In this document: positions 43,435 to 52,686 of the stretch, one piece after another
Layout: each line of letters begins with the position of its first letter
How positions within the stretch are numbered: position 1 is the stretch's first letter
Source of the DNA: an uncultured Leucobacter sp.
Lineage (GTDB): Bacteria; Actinomycetota; Actinomycetes; Actinomycetales; Microbacteriaceae
Direction: 5' to 3'
NCBI GenBank assembly: GCA_937967375.1
Contig: CALCJF010000109.1
Location: 1 to 64,000 of the forward strand
DNA: 64,000 nt
Notes under the pieces: generated by a model
Told to the model about the DNA's origin: nothing
Database searches by the model: none
What the model saw: the letters and a program-made list of their open reading frames with translations, nothing else
Position numbers and translations under genes: made by a program

Positions 43435-45459
43435 ATGACGAAGAACCTCAGAGTCGGAGTAGATATCGGAGGCACGTTCACCGATATCGTGTTGCAGAAC
43501 TTGGAAGACGGCACCACCGAGCTGTTCAAAGTGTTGAGCACACCTGAGAATCCGAGCATCGGAATGCTGCAGGGGCTCGACGAACTTGGGATTGTCCAGG
43601 ACATCCAGTTTCTGGTGCATGGAACAACGGCGGGGCTGAATGCGCTGCTCTCGCGCACGGGGGAGCGGCTTGCGCTGCTCACCACCGCCGGTTTCACCGA
43701 TGTTCCGCTGCTCGGGCGTGCGGGCAACACCGATATCTGGAACCTGCGACCAGAGCGCGCTGAGCCGCTGGTTGCCGCAGACGATATCGTCGCCGTTGCT
43801 GAGCGCATGCGTTTTGACGGCTCGGTTGAGCTGCCGCTTGCCGAGCAGGAGGTTGAGCGGATCGCCGAATGGCTGCGTGCAAGTGGCATCACGAGCGTCG
43901 TAATCTCGCTGCTGCACGCCTATGAGAACCCAGCACATGAGCTGCAGTTGCGAGACGGGCTCGCGAGGCGAGTGCCCGGAGTGTCATTTGTGCTTTCGCA
44001 CGAGGTTGCGCCAGAGCAGGGTGAGTTCGAGCGCACCTCGACAACGTTGGCAACCGGTTACGTCGCGCGCACCGTTGAGCGTTACCTTTCTGCGCTCGAG
44101 ACCGAGCTACAGGAGCGTTCGTGTGCGGCACCACTGCAGGTGATGCGCTCGAGCGGAGGAATCTGCTCGGCCGAGCTCGTGGCGCACCAGCCAATTCAGA
44201 CGATTCTGAGTGGACCTGCCGGTGGTGTGGTTGCAGCCGAGACGCTCGCCCGCGTGCTCGACAGGCCGAATCTGATCGGCATCGACATGGGGGGCACCTC
44301 GTCAGACGTCAGCCTCGTGGTTGACGGTCGTATGTCGCTTGTCACTGAAAGCGAACTCGCTGATCAGATCATGAGGATGCCTGTCGTTGAGCTGCATACG
44401 ATCGGAGCAGGGGGTGGCTCGATCGCGCGCGCCGAGGGCGGCGGGCTACGCGTCGGGCCCAAGAGCGCGGGCTCAAACCCTGGCCCTGCAAGCTACGGAT
44501 TGGGCGGAACGCAGCCGACCGTAACTGACGCTCAGGTGCTGCTTGGTCGAATCGACCCGCAAGCCTTTCTCGGTGGGCGAATGGCACTTCACGTTGACGC
44601 CGCGCGCACGGCAATGTCGAAGCTCGGCGAAGATCTCGGCATCGACGAAACCGCCGCGGCGGAGGGCATTGTGGCTGTCGCCAACGGAATGATGGCGAAC
44701 GCGATTCGCACGCTTACCGTGCGAAAGGGAATCGATGTCAGAGACTTCTCTCTCGTCGCGTTTGGCGGTGCAGGCCCACTGCACGGTGCCGCAGTAGCTG
44801 ACGAGTTGGGCATCAGCGAAGTAATCGTGCCGTTCGCGACGGGAGTGCTGTCGGCCTGGGGCATGCTGCACGCCGACATTCGGCACGATGTCTCGGCCCC
44901 GCTTCAGGGTGTGGTCGGTGCCCCCGAAGTGATGGCTGCGGCCGCTGAGATTGCGCAGCGTTTGCGCACACGCGGCGAAGAGTTGCTCGAAAGTGAGCGC
45001 GTGCCGGCGCAAGCACGAAGCTACGAGCTCTCTGCCGACATGCGCTATGTCGGTCAAGAGCACTCAATCAGCGTGCGGCTTGATGACGCAGATAACGCAG
45101 TGGCAAGTTTTCACGAGGCTTACCAAAATCGCTATGGCCATGCGATGCCCGAGTCTCCCGTAGAGTTCGTGAACATTCGCCTCGCTGCCGTAGGCAGCAC
45201 CGGAGTTGAGCCCACGGGCGCAGCCACGCAGCCTGAGGCCGACGGTCAAGAATGGGGCGAAGCTCAGCCGAAGCGTGCTGTTCGAATCGACGGCGTCACG
45301 CACGAGGCGCGCCTGGTGCACAGGGACGCACTCGGCGACACCCCTGTAGCGGGGCCCGCCGTCATTCTGGAAGACGGCTCTACCACACTTGTTCCGCCCG
45401 GCTGGCACGCAGTGCGTGGGAGCCTGGGCACCATGGTACTGCGAAAGGCAGACTCATGA
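43435..45459 (+). CDS. hyuA: Hydantoinase/oxoprolinase subunit A (ATP-dependent)
   Basis: The 674-residue subunit begins LRVGVDIGGTFTDIVLQN, the phosphate-1 motif of the hydantoinase A/5-oxoprolinase family. LVHGTTAGLNALLSR, DIWNLRPERAEPL, LSHEVAPEQGEFERTSTT, LSGPAGGVVAAE, GIDMGGTSSDVSL, and GAGGGSIARAEGGGLRVGPKSAGSNPGPASYGLGGTQPTVTDA follow. With HyuB it opens a cyclic amide (hydantoin, N-methylhydantoin, 5-oxoproline) or carboxylates a ketone with ATP. The exact substrate cannot be read from motifs. Confidence 0.92.
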   Translation: MTKNLRVGVDIGGTFTDIVLQNLEDGTTELFKVLSTPENPSIGMLQGLDELGIVQDIQFLVHGTTAGLNALLSRTGERLALLTTAGFTDVPLLGRAGNTDIWNLRPERAEPLVAADDIVAVAERMRFDGSVELPLAEQEVERIAEWLRASGITSVVISLLHAYENPAHELQLRDGLARRVPGVSFVLSHEVAPEQGEFERTSTTLATGYVARTVERYLSALETELQERSCAAPLQVMRSSGGICSAELVAHQPIQTILSGPAGGVVAAETLARVLDRPNLIGIDMGGTSSDVSLVVDGRMSLVTESELADQIMRMPVVELHTIGAGGGSIARAEGGGLRVGPKSAGSNPGPASYGLGGTQPTVTDAQVLLGRIDPQAFLGGRMALHVDAARTAMSKLGEDLGIDETAAAEGIVAVANGMMANAIRTLTVRKGIDVRDFSLVAFGGAGPLHGAAVADELGISEVIVPFATGVLSAWGMLHADIRHDVSAPLQGVVGAPEVMAAAAEIAQRLRTRGEELLESERVPAQARSYELSADMRYVGQEHSISVRLDDADNAVASFHEAYQNRYGHAMPESPVEFVNIRLAAVGSTGVEPTGAATQPEADGQEWGEAQPKRAVRIDGVTHEARLVHRDALGDTPVAGPAVILEDGSTTLVPPGWHAVRGSLGTMVLRKADS

Positions 45460-47030
45460 GCATCGACGTAGCAACGACCGAAATCATTCGCAACCTGTTC
45501 CTCTCCGCCGCTGAAGACATGCACAGCACTGTTGTGAGGTCGGCATTTCAGCCCCTGCTCTACGAAAGCGAAGACGCCGCAGTGGCGATCCTCGACAGAA
45601 ACGCAGATGTGCTTGGGCAATCGAGTGGGTTGCCGCTATTTCTTGGCAACCTCGATGAGGCGGTAAAAGAAGCGATGCGCCGCCGCGGTGGCGAAAGCTG
45701 GCTCGAAGAAGGTGACGTTGTCATTCTGAACGATCCGTATATCCAGGGCACTCATCTCAACGATGTCACGCTCTTTGCCCCCGTGCACAGGCAGGGTGGG
45801 CTTGTGGGCTATGTCGCGGTTCGCGGCGACATTACCGATGTTGGCGGCAAGGATCCCGGCGGCGGAACCGAAACCATCGATGTCTACCAGGAAGGGCTGC
45901 TGCTCAGCCCAGTCAAGATCTGTGACGCGCGGGGCACCAACCCAGACATTCTTGACATCATTCGTCGCAATAGCCGAAGTGGCGACCTGGTCGTCGGCGA
46001 TATCAACGCGATGATTGCGGCGTGCCGCATCGGGCAACGGCGCATGGTTGAAATCATCGACCGTTTCGGGCTCGACGTCGTAGAGGCCGCTCGAGACGAG
46101 ATTTTTCGACAGAGCGAAGCCTCCGACCGTGAAGCGGTGCTGGCCATTCCTGACGGTGTCTACACCGGCAGCGGCGCAATGGACAACGACGGCATCGATC
46201 GCTCGACCGCGATTCCCATCCCGATCAAGGTCATTGTTGACGGCGATCGAATTGTCGTTGATTTGCAAGGGAGCCCAGACACCACGGTCGGCCCGATCAA
46301 CTGTGGGCGCGCGCAGGCGGTTGCCGCTATCCGTGTTGCATACAAACTGCTCTTCGCGCCAGAACGCTCCTTCGACGGGGGCTGCTTTAGAAACCTTGAG
46401 ATTCTCACGCGACCCGGCTCGATGCACCACGCGCTCGAACCCGCGGCGTGCGGCTGGTACTACACGAGCCTCGGCCTGCTCATTGACCTGTTTATTAGTT
46501 CGTTTGCCGAGGTGCTGCCGCAGCGAGTCACCGCTGCACAGTTCGGTGACTCGATGATCACCTACTTTGCCGGGCGCGATCACCACGGTGACGAATACCT
46601 CTGCGTAGAGGCGCACGCGGGTGGCTGGGGTGCCGACGACAATGCCGACGGCGCAGATGGGCTGATCAACGTAGTGAACGGCAGCTTCAGAAACACCCCG
46701 GTTGAGGCGCTCGAAACCCGCTACCCAATCACCGTTACCGAGTGTGCGATTCGGCGCGGGTCTGGCGGTGCGGGCAGGCACAGAGGGGGTGACGGCATTC
46801 GCCGAAGCTACCGTTTTGATGAGCCGACTCAGCTTTTCTTATGGCTCGACCGCTCGGTGACACCGGCATGGGGGCTTGCCGGGGGTGCCGACGGTCTGCC
46901 GCCACGGGTCGAGATTCGTGGCAGCATCAACCGCGATGATCTGCTCAAGGTGAACGGCCTGAATCTCGCCGCAGGCGACGAACTCACGGTGCTCACCGGC
47001 GGCGGTGGCGGCTTCGGGAGCGCCGACTAG
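45456..47030 (+). CDS. hyuB: Hydantoinase/oxoprolinase subunit B
   Basis: ATG 45456 overlaps the hyuA stop (ATGA); the long frame upstream lies in hyuA. The product has 524 residues with HyuB landmarks: ATTEIIRNLFLSAAEDMHSTVVRSAFQPLLYES, DVVILNDPYIQGTHLNDVTLFAPV, ITDVGGKDPGG, CGWYYTSLGLLIDL and RRGSGGAGRHRGGDGIRRSYRF. It forms the catalytic complex with HyuA. An 89-bp pyrimidine-rich gap follows before the permease. Confidence 0.93.
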   Translation: MSIDVATTEIIRNLFLSAAEDMHSTVVRSAFQPLLYESEDAAVAILDRNADVLGQSSGLPLFLGNLDEAVKEAMRRRGGESWLEEGDVVILNDPYIQGTHLNDVTLFAPVHRQGGLVGYVAVRGDITDVGGKDPGGGTETIDVYQEGLLLSPVKICDARGTNPDILDIIRRNSRSGDLVVGDINAMIAACRIGQRRMVEIIDRFGLDVVEAARDEIFRQSEASDREAVLAIPDGVYTGSGAMDNDGIDRSTAIPIPIKVIVDGDRIVVDLQGSPDTTVGPINCGRAQAVAAIRVAYKLLFAPERSFDGGCFRNLEILTRPGSMHHALEPAACGWYYTSLGLLIDLFISSFAEVLPQRVTAAQFGDSMITYFAGRDHHGDEYLCVEAHAGGWGADDNADGADGLINVVNGSFRNTPVEALETRYPITVTECAIRRGSGGAGRHRGGDGIRRSYRFDEPTQLFLWLDRSVTPAWGLAGGADGLPPRVEIRGSINRDDLLKVNGLNLAAGDELTVLTGGGGGFGSAD

Positions 47031-47119
47031 CGCTTCGATAATTACTTTCCGCTTCTTTTCTCCATTCTTTTACCCATTCCAACACTCACTGTTTCAGTAG
47101 GACCTCAAAGGAGAGCTCC

Positions 47120-48595
47120 ATGTCATCTCAACCCTCGACTGAGGAAAGCGCGATTGCCGGCGCATCGGAACCCGCAGAAGGGGCCTCGGAATCGCGCAGG
47201 TCGCTGAGCGCGCGACACATTGTCTTCTTTGTGATCGCGGCGGCGGCACCACTGGGCTTCGCCGTCGGCTCGACCCCACTCTCGATCGGTCGCGGCGGCA
47301 TCGGCACCGCCGGGGTGTTCTTAATCGCGGGTCTGTTCCTTTCGATTTTTGCGGTGGGATACGTCGCGATGACGAAGTACATTCCGAATGCCGGGGCGCT
47401 TTTCTCGTATATTTCTGCGGGTCTCGGGCGGCCGCTCGGCATCGGCGTTGCCTTCGTTGCGGTGATCTCTTACGCGCTGATTTCGGTCGGCTCGATCGGC
47501 CCGTTCGCCGTGTTTGCCGAGTTCACCGTGCAGTCGCTGCTCGGGGTCGCCATTCCATGGCCGGTCTGGGGAATTCTCGGAGTCGTGCTCATGGGCGTGC
47601 TCGGTCAGCTCAACGTTGAGCTCAACATGCGTGTGCTGGGTTTCTTCATGATTGCTGAGGTGCTCGTGCTCGCGGTGCTCGGCATCTCGATCATGGTGCA
47701 GGGTGGCGCCGAGGGGCTCAGCCTCGATGCACTGAACCCGGGTGCAATCGCGCAGGGCCAACTCGGTGTCGTGCTGCTGGTGGTGTTCGCGGCGTTCGCG
47801 GGCTTCGAGGCAACCGCGCTGTTCCGCGACGAGGCAAAGAATCCCGTGCGTACGCTTCGCCGAGCAACCTTCGGTTCGATCGCCGTGATCGCCCTGTTGC
47901 AGGCCTTCGTCGCTTGGGCAATCGTGCAGGCCTTCGGCTCTATGGCCGGAGACGTAGCGCTCAACAACCCCACAGAAATGTTCACCGGTGCGGCAGAGAC
48001 CTTCGTGGGTGGCTGGTTCGCCACACTGATCTCGATTCTTGTGGTGTTCAGCTGGTTTGCGTCGGTGCTCGCGTTTCACAACGCAACCACCCGGTACCTG
48101 CACGCGCTGGCCCGCGACGGCGTGATCCCCGCAATGTTTACGAAGCGGTCCAAGCGCACTAATGCCCCTTGGGTGGCAAGCCTGGTGCACTCGGTGCTGG
48201 CACTGGCTGCAATCGTGATGTGCATCATTGCTGGCCTTGACCCGTACCTCGACCTGTTCGTGCTCGGTAGCGTGCCCGTCGCTGTCGCAGTGCCCGCTAT
48301 GGAGTGCCTCACAGCGCTCGCCATCTTCGTCTTCTTCTGGAAGAACCGCCGGGGTCACTCGGTATGGACGGTCGCGGTCGCTCCCGCGATTGCTACGGTG
48401 GTGCTCGGTGCGGTGGTCTCGCTCGTGCTTGCGAACATGAGCTTCTACACGGGGCAAGAGGGCGCAATCAACTGGATCTTGCCAGCGATTAACCTCGTAG
48501 TGCTCTGCATCGGGTTCGCGCGTGCCATGTGGATGCGACGCAACAGCCCTGAGCGTTACGCGATGATCGGCCGTCGTGGCCTGACTGACGACTGA
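47120..48595 (+). CDS. APC-family amino acid permease
   Basis: The 491-residue membrane protein has about 12 transmembrane segments. The first bears the APC substrate-binding GST-like break: IAAAAPLGFAVGSTPLSIGRGG, then PNAGALFSYISAGLGRPLG, and the conserved FAAFAGFEATALFRDEAKNPVRTLRRATFGS. The SD AAAGGAG is 9 bp upstream. In the hyu unit it is the likely importer of the substrate or a product amino acid. The C-terminal MRRNSPERYAMIGRRG is cytoplasmic. Confidence 0.9.
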   Translation: MSSQPSTEESAIAGASEPAEGASESRRSLSARHIVFFVIAAAAPLGFAVGSTPLSIGRGGIGTAGVFLIAGLFLSIFAVGYVAMTKYIPNAGALFSYISAGLGRPLGIGVAFVAVISYALISVGSIGPFAVFAEFTVQSLLGVAIPWPVWGILGVVLMGVLGQLNVELNMRVLGFFMIAEVLVLAVLGISIMVQGGAEGLSLDALNPGAIAQGQLGVVLLVVFAAFAGFEATALFRDEAKNPVRTLRRATFGSIAVIALLQAFVAWAIVQAFGSMAGDVALNNPTEMFTGAAETFVGGWFATLISILVVFSWFASVLAFHNATTRYLHALARDGVIPAMFTKRSKRTNAPWVASLVHSVLALAAIVMCIIAGLDPYLDLFVLGSVPVAVAVPAMECLTALAIFVFFWKNRRGHSVWTVAVAPAIATVVLGAVVSLVLANMSFYTGQEGAINWILPAINLVVLCIGFARAMWMRRNSPERYAMIGRRGLTDD

Positions 48596-48615
48596 GTGCG
48601 TGAAAGGTAGATGGA

Positions 48616-50121
48616 GTGAGCACGGACGGTTATGTGCACGCGGTGCCGAGCCTGACCGAGAACCGGTCTACGACGCCAACAAACTCTCGATTCACAAGTC
48701 AAATCGTTGAAGGTTGGGCAGAGCCCGCCGCAGCGTTCCACTCGGCAAGTGGCGAGCAGGCACCTTTTGCTGCATTGCGCAGGCAAAAGGTGTCCGCCGC
48801 CTATCAGGGTGTGCGCCTGATCGTCTCGGCAGGGGTGCGAAAACGACGCTCAAACGACATGGACTACCAGTTCAGAGCGCACTCTGACTTTGCCTGGCTC
48901 ACAGGGTGGGGCAGTGAAAGCGAACCGGGGGCGACGCTTGTCTTCGAGCCGACAAAGGGTGGGCATGAAATCACGTTATTCTTTCGCCCCTCGGCAGGGC
49001 GAGGCACTTCGGAGTTCTACTCGCACGCAGAGATAGGTGAATTCTGGATCGGCCCGCGGCCATCACTCGAAGCAGTGGGGCGGCTGCTCGCAATCGAGGT
49101 GCGCGATATTGGCGAGCTCGCAGAGTATCTCACGCGCACGGACGCTGAAACAGTGCAGACTGTGTTTGGTGGCGCCCGTGATTCGGGGGTTGATGCTATA
49201 CGGGTGCAGAGCGCTCTCGCTTCTGACGGACTCGCAGACCTGCAACTCTCGCGCTCGCTGGCCGAACTGCGACTTGTGAAAGACACCTATGAGGTTGAGC
49301 AGTTGCAGCAGGCTGTTGAAGCGACAGGACGCGGTTTCACTGACGTGCTCGCCGAGCTGCCTCAGATAGCCGGTCACGCGCGTGGCGAGCGGCTGATCGA
49401 GAGCGCAATGTACCGGCGTGCGCGACTCGAGGGCAACGCGGTCGGTTACAATCCGATCGTTGCCGCAGGGGAGCACTCCTGCGTGTTGCACTGGATGAGG
49501 AACGACGGCCCCGTGCGCTCTGGCGATCTCGTGCTCATCGATGCCGGGGTTGAGGCAGATAGCCTCTATACGGCCGACATCACCAGGGTGTTTCCCGTCA
49601 ACGGGCGATTCAGCGATGCCCAGCGCAAAGTGTACGACACGCTGGTTGAGGCCTCAGATGCTGCACTTGCAACCGTGCGGCCCGGCGCTCGGTTTAGGGA
49701 TGCGCACGATACCGCGATGCGAGTCATTGTCGACAGGCTGAGCGAGTGGGGGCTCATCGATGTGAGTGGTGAAGAGTCGATGCGGGCCGAGAACCAAGAC
49801 CATCGCAGGTACATCGTTCACGGGATAAGTCACCACCTGGGGCTCGATGTGCACGACTGCGCGCTGGCCAGAACGGAGCTCTATCTCGACGGGGTGCTCG
49901 AGGAAGGAATGGTGTTCACGATAGAGCCTGGGCTCTATTTCAGGTCGGAAGATCTTACTGTTCCTGATGAGTTCAAGGGCATAGGAATACGCATCGAAGA
50001 CGACATTGTCGTGACAGCGACTGGTGCCAGGCGGCTCTCGGACAGTATTCCGCGGACCTCGCACGAGGTTGAGGCCTGGATGCGAGAAGCCGCGACAAGG
50101 AAACCTGCAAAGGCGCACTAA
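48616..50121 (+). CDS. Second Xaa-Pro aminopeptidase-like enzyme (M24B)
   Basis: The 501 residues from GTG 48616 have the same two-domain layout as the enzyme at 29223-30776: AMP_N part (FRAHSDFAWLTGWG) and catalytic domain with metal residues in LVLIDAGVEADSLYTADITRVFP, HGISHHLGLDVHDC, TIEPGLYF and IRIEDDIVV. All five ligands are kept. It follows the APC permease by 20 bp. In this setting it may cut an Xaa-Pro or modified dipeptide linked to HyuAB. A creatinase-like role is possible in principle for M24, but the motifs fit aminopeptidase P better. Confidence 0.9.
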   Translation: MSTDGYVHAVPSLTENRSTTPTNSRFTSQIVEGWAEPAAAFHSASGEQAPFAALRRQKVSAAYQGVRLIVSAGVRKRRSNDMDYQFRAHSDFAWLTGWGSESEPGATLVFEPTKGGHEITLFFRPSAGRGTSEFYSHAEIGEFWIGPRPSLEAVGRLLAIEVRDIGELAEYLTRTDAETVQTVFGGARDSGVDAIRVQSALASDGLADLQLSRSLAELRLVKDTYEVEQLQQAVEATGRGFTDVLAELPQIAGHARGERLIESAMYRRARLEGNAVGYNPIVAAGEHSCVLHWMRNDGPVRSGDLVLIDAGVEADSLYTADITRVFPVNGRFSDAQRKVYDTLVEASDAALATVRPGARFRDAHDTAMRVIVDRLSEWGLIDVSGEESMRAENQDHRRYIVHGISHHLGLDVHDCALARTELYLDGVLEEGMVFTIEPGLYFRSEDLTVPDEFKGIGIRIEDDIVVTATGARRLSDSIPRTSHEVEAWMREAATRKPAKAH

Positions 50122-50134
50122 GCTAGAGGGGTTC

Positions 50135-50216
<82 letters not shown>

Positions 50217-50227
50217 CGCGATTCACG

Positions 50228-50259
50228 AGGGGTAGCAGCTGTTTCGAGCTGCTACCCCT
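50228..50259 (+). terminator. Terminator after tRNA-Leu
   Basis: AGGGGTAGCAGCT pairs perfectly over 13 bp with AGCTGCTACCCCT around GTTTCG, followed by TGTTGTTT. It also serves the convergent minus-strand gene, which ends 17 bp further on. Confidence 0.88.
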
Positions 50260-50275
50260 TGTTGTTTCTGGCCGG

Positions 50276-50566
50276 TTACCCCCAGTTCTGGCGAAACCCG
50301 AACCGCCCGTCGATGAAGACATCGATATAGGTGGCCCCGCCGTCGACGTGTTGTTGGGCGATGAATCGCACTGACACCATGTGCTTCTCGTACACGCCAA
50401 CCTCAATGTCGAATACGTTCGGCATCACGATGCCGAAGTTGCCGCCGCTGTCGATCGCGACCACGCCGTCGATGGCGATCGTGACCCGGTTTCGAATGCC
50501 CGCCACGCGCACCGTGACCTCGTGAGGCTCCTGGGCACCCACGCTGAAAGTAAATGTCGTCGACAT
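50276..50566 (-). CDS. Small beta-rich protein of unknown function
   Basis: The 96-residue protein starts MSTTFTFSVGAQEPHEVTVRV. A longer open frame upstream runs into the antiporter gene and is not credible. Alternating hydrophobic residues and short turns (IRNRVTIAIDGVVAID, VFDIEVGVYEKHMVSVRF, YIDVFIDGRFGFRQNWG) predict an all-beta sandwich. It has no signal peptide or Cys. I do not recognise the family. It is divergent from the antiporter gene across 103 bp. Confidence 0.6.
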   Translation of the reverse strand: MSTTFTFSVGAQEPHEVTVRVAGIRNRVTIAIDGVVAIDSGGNFGIVMPNVFDIEVGVYEKHMVSVRFIAQQHVDGGATYIDVFIDGRFGFRQNWG

Positions 50567-50669
50567 GGTTCTACTCAAGCACAAACCCCGGTGCGCCGAA
50601 GCCTGCTTGCCGAAGAGGCGTATGCTCATGCCAGGATCGACCGGATAGTTGCGGCGCGAGGAGACGCGG

Positions 50670-51800
50670 ATGAGTTTTGCACTGCTGGCGCTCATCTGTG
50701 CCGTTGCGATCCTCGGCCCGCTGCTCAGTCTCGGTAAAATGCTGCGGGTTCCCGTCGTTATCGGTGAACTCGCCGTCGGTGTCGTGCTCGGTACAACCGG
50801 ATTTGGCGTCGTAGACGCCACCGAGCCGACGTTCGACTTTCTCGCGCAGATCGGCTTCGCGCTGGTCATGTTCGTTGCGGGCAGTCATGTGCCGCTTCGG
50901 CAAACTGCGATGGTGCGCGGCCTCGGCTGGGGCTCACTGCGAGCTGTCGGGATCGCGGCGATTGCCGTGCCGCTCGGCCTCGGCATCGCGTCCCTCTTCG
51001 GCACTGGTCACGGTGCGCTATACGCAGTGCTCATCGCGTCATCGTCGGCAACGATCGTCATGCCCTCACTTGGTGGGGTTGAGGTGCGCAACAAGTCGGG
51101 GCTGCAGATGCTGGCTCAGCTGGCGATCGCCGATGCGCTCTGCATCATCGCGGTGCCACTCGTGCTTGATCCGGCGCACGTCGCACGGTCCGCGCTCGGT
51201 GCGCTCGCGGTGATCGCGGTGGCCGGGCTCTTCTTTCTTGTGTTGAACTGGGCCGAGCGCAGCGGGCAGCAGGAGCGCATACACCGAGTGAGCAAGACTC
51301 GCAGCCTTGCCATGGAGCTGCGTATCACCCTCGCGCTGCTCTTCACGCTCGCGGCAGTTGCGACAGTGATGCATGTCTCGGTCATGCTCGCCGGGTTTAC
51401 GATGGGGCTCGCTGTTGCCGCGGTGGGAGAGCCGCGAAGGGTTGCGAATCAAACCTTCGCGCTCACCGAAGGCTTTCTCGGACCGATCTTCTTCGTCTGG
51501 CTGGGGGCGTCTCTTGATCTCCGGCAGCTGATCGCCGACCCGGCTGCGGTCTGGCTCGGCGTCGCACTCGGTGTCGCCGCAATCCTGGCACATGGGCTGG
51601 GTGCGTTGACAAGGCAACCGCTTTCGCTCGCGGTCTCGACGGCAGCTCAGCTCGGCGTGCCGGTTGGTGCGGCTGCGCTCGGCACCACCACAGGCGTGCT
51701 TGAATCGAGCGAGGCTGCCGCACTGCTGCTTGGCGCGGTGATCACGATTGTCGCCGTCGCGCTGGTGAATCGTCGAATGGTGACGTTGGTCGCACAATGA
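50670..51800 (+). CDS. Cation:proton antiporter, CPA2/KefB-like
   Basis: ATG 50670 follows GAGGAG by 7 bp; the product has 376 residues and about 11-12 hydrophobic segments. CPA2 motifs: LRVPVVIGELAVGVVLGTTGFG, IGFALVMFVAGSHV (where Kef proteins have FxxGLE), IASSSATIVMPSL, LAQLAIADALCIIAVPLVL (the Asp of the ion site), and FLGPIFFVWLGASLDL. There is no TrkA-N domain, so it is a transport domain only. It likely exchanges K+ or Na+ for protons. A -10-like TATGCT is at 50621-50626. Confidence 0.85.
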   Translation: MSFALLALICAVAILGPLLSLGKMLRVPVVIGELAVGVVLGTTGFGVVDATEPTFDFLAQIGFALVMFVAGSHVPLRQTAMVRGLGWGSLRAVGIAAIAVPLGLGIASLFGTGHGALYAVLIASSSATIVMPSLGGVEVRNKSGLQMLAQLAIADALCIIAVPLVLDPAHVARSALGALAVIAVAGLFFLVLNWAERSGQQERIHRVSKTRSLAMELRITLALLFTLAAVATVMHVSVMLAGFTMGLAVAAVGEPRRVANQTFALTEGFLGPIFFVWLGASLDLRQLIADPAAVWLGVALGVAAILAHGLGALTRQPLSLAVSTAAQLGVPVGAAALGTTTGVLESSEAAALLLGAVITIVAVALVNRRMVTLVAQ

Positions 51801-51803
51801 AGG

Positions 51804-51820
51804 CCCACTCTCAGTGGGTT
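51804..51820 (+). terminator. Short terminator after the antiporter gene
   Basis: CCCACT-CTC-AGTGGG followed by TTCTTC, 3 bp after the stop. The stem is only 6 bp. Confidence 0.5.
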
Positions 51821-51849
51821 CTTCGGCGTGATAGCCGTCACCCGTGCGG

Positions 51850-52656
51850 CTACACGAACGACCCCGAGGGCTGCGCGATGCTGCTCACGCCGCGCAAGAG
51901 CGCCGCCGAGACGACCGCACTCGATCTGGGTGAGTCGGGCAGCGGCTTGTTGGTGATCGAGAAATCGTAGTCACCCGAGGCGCCACTCGCGCGCACTCGG
52001 TGGTTCGTGAGCGTTGCTGCGGGATCTGCAACGAGACGAACCAGAGTCTCGTCCCACATGCCGGTCGCCGCAGCGAGCGCCACGCCAACGTTCAGTGAGG
52101 CAGGGAAGAGTCGGATCGCCTCGTCTACCGAGCCCTCGAACACCGTGAATGCTTCCTGCGTGTCGTGCAGCCGCTGGACCAGCTCGGGGGTCATCCATGG
52201 CCGCACGAGCGTCGTCGCGCGCTTCGTCGAAGTCAGCGAAGCGGCGTCGAGCCCACCGTCTCTGGCCGCAGCACCAAGCAGGTCGAGCCCGCCGATAGCC
52301 CCCGCGGTGAGAAAACAGCGCCCCGGGCCAGAGCTGAGAAGTCGCGCCCGCAGCTCGGAGTCGGCAAGGGCTCCTAGCGACGCCGGCAGCAGGTCAATGC
52401 CGGCCCCAATGATGCCTGGTCCCGCGGCGCGAAGCGTGGCAACGCTCGCGCACTCGACCACGAGATCGCATTCGACGGGTGCGTCCGAGAGCGCGATCAC
52501 CCGGTGCCCGTGGGGTGCTACCTGCTCGGGCGACCGGGTAATCACCCCGGCGAGGGCGGCGCTGGGAACCCGGGCCGAGGCAAGCGCGCTCGCGACGCGC
52601 ACCCCGATCGCACCGAACCCCAGCACCGCAACCCGAAGCACCCGTGACGCACTCAT
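51850..52656 (-). CDS. Aspartate dehydrogenase-like oxidoreductase
   Basis: The 268-residue protein has an N-terminal Rossmann site VLGFGAIGVRVASAL and the DUF108 C-domain pattern: LTAGAIGGLDLLGAAARDGGLDAASLTSTK, FEGSVDEAIRLFPASLNVGVALAAATGMWDETLVRLVADPAATLTNHRVRASGASGDYDFSI. L-aspartate dehydrogenases make iminoaspartate or deaminate aspartate with NAD(P). nadA/nadC are not adjacent, so a NAD-synthesis role is not supported by context. It ends 50 bp from the antiporter stop, convergent to it. Confidence 0.82.
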   Translation of the reverse strand: MSASRVLRVAVLGFGAIGVRVASALASARVPSAALAGVITRSPEQVAPHGHRVIALSDAPVECDLVVECASVATLRAAGPGIIGAGIDLLPASLGALADSELRARLLSSGPGRCFLTAGAIGGLDLLGAAARDGGLDAASLTSTKRATTLVRPWMTPELVQRLHDTQEAFTVFEGSVDEAIRLFPASLNVGVALAAATGMWDETLVRLVADPAATLTNHRVRASGASGDYDFSITNKPLPDSPRSSAVVSAALLRGVSSIAQPSGSFV

Positions 52657-52686
52657 GCCCTCAAGCCTAGGCTCCTCGGGCGCTCG

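Noticed and set aside
47321..48457. A 378-codon minus-strand frame opposite the APC permease
   Set aside because: Same antisense artefact; low-complexity His/Glu translation with no recognisable feature.
48616..50121. Creatinase, completing a creatinine pathway with HyuAB
   Set aside because: The enzyme keeps aminopeptidase P-type metal ligands and AMP_N layout; creatinase is metal-free. No creatinine deaminase or sarcosine oxidase gene is nearby.
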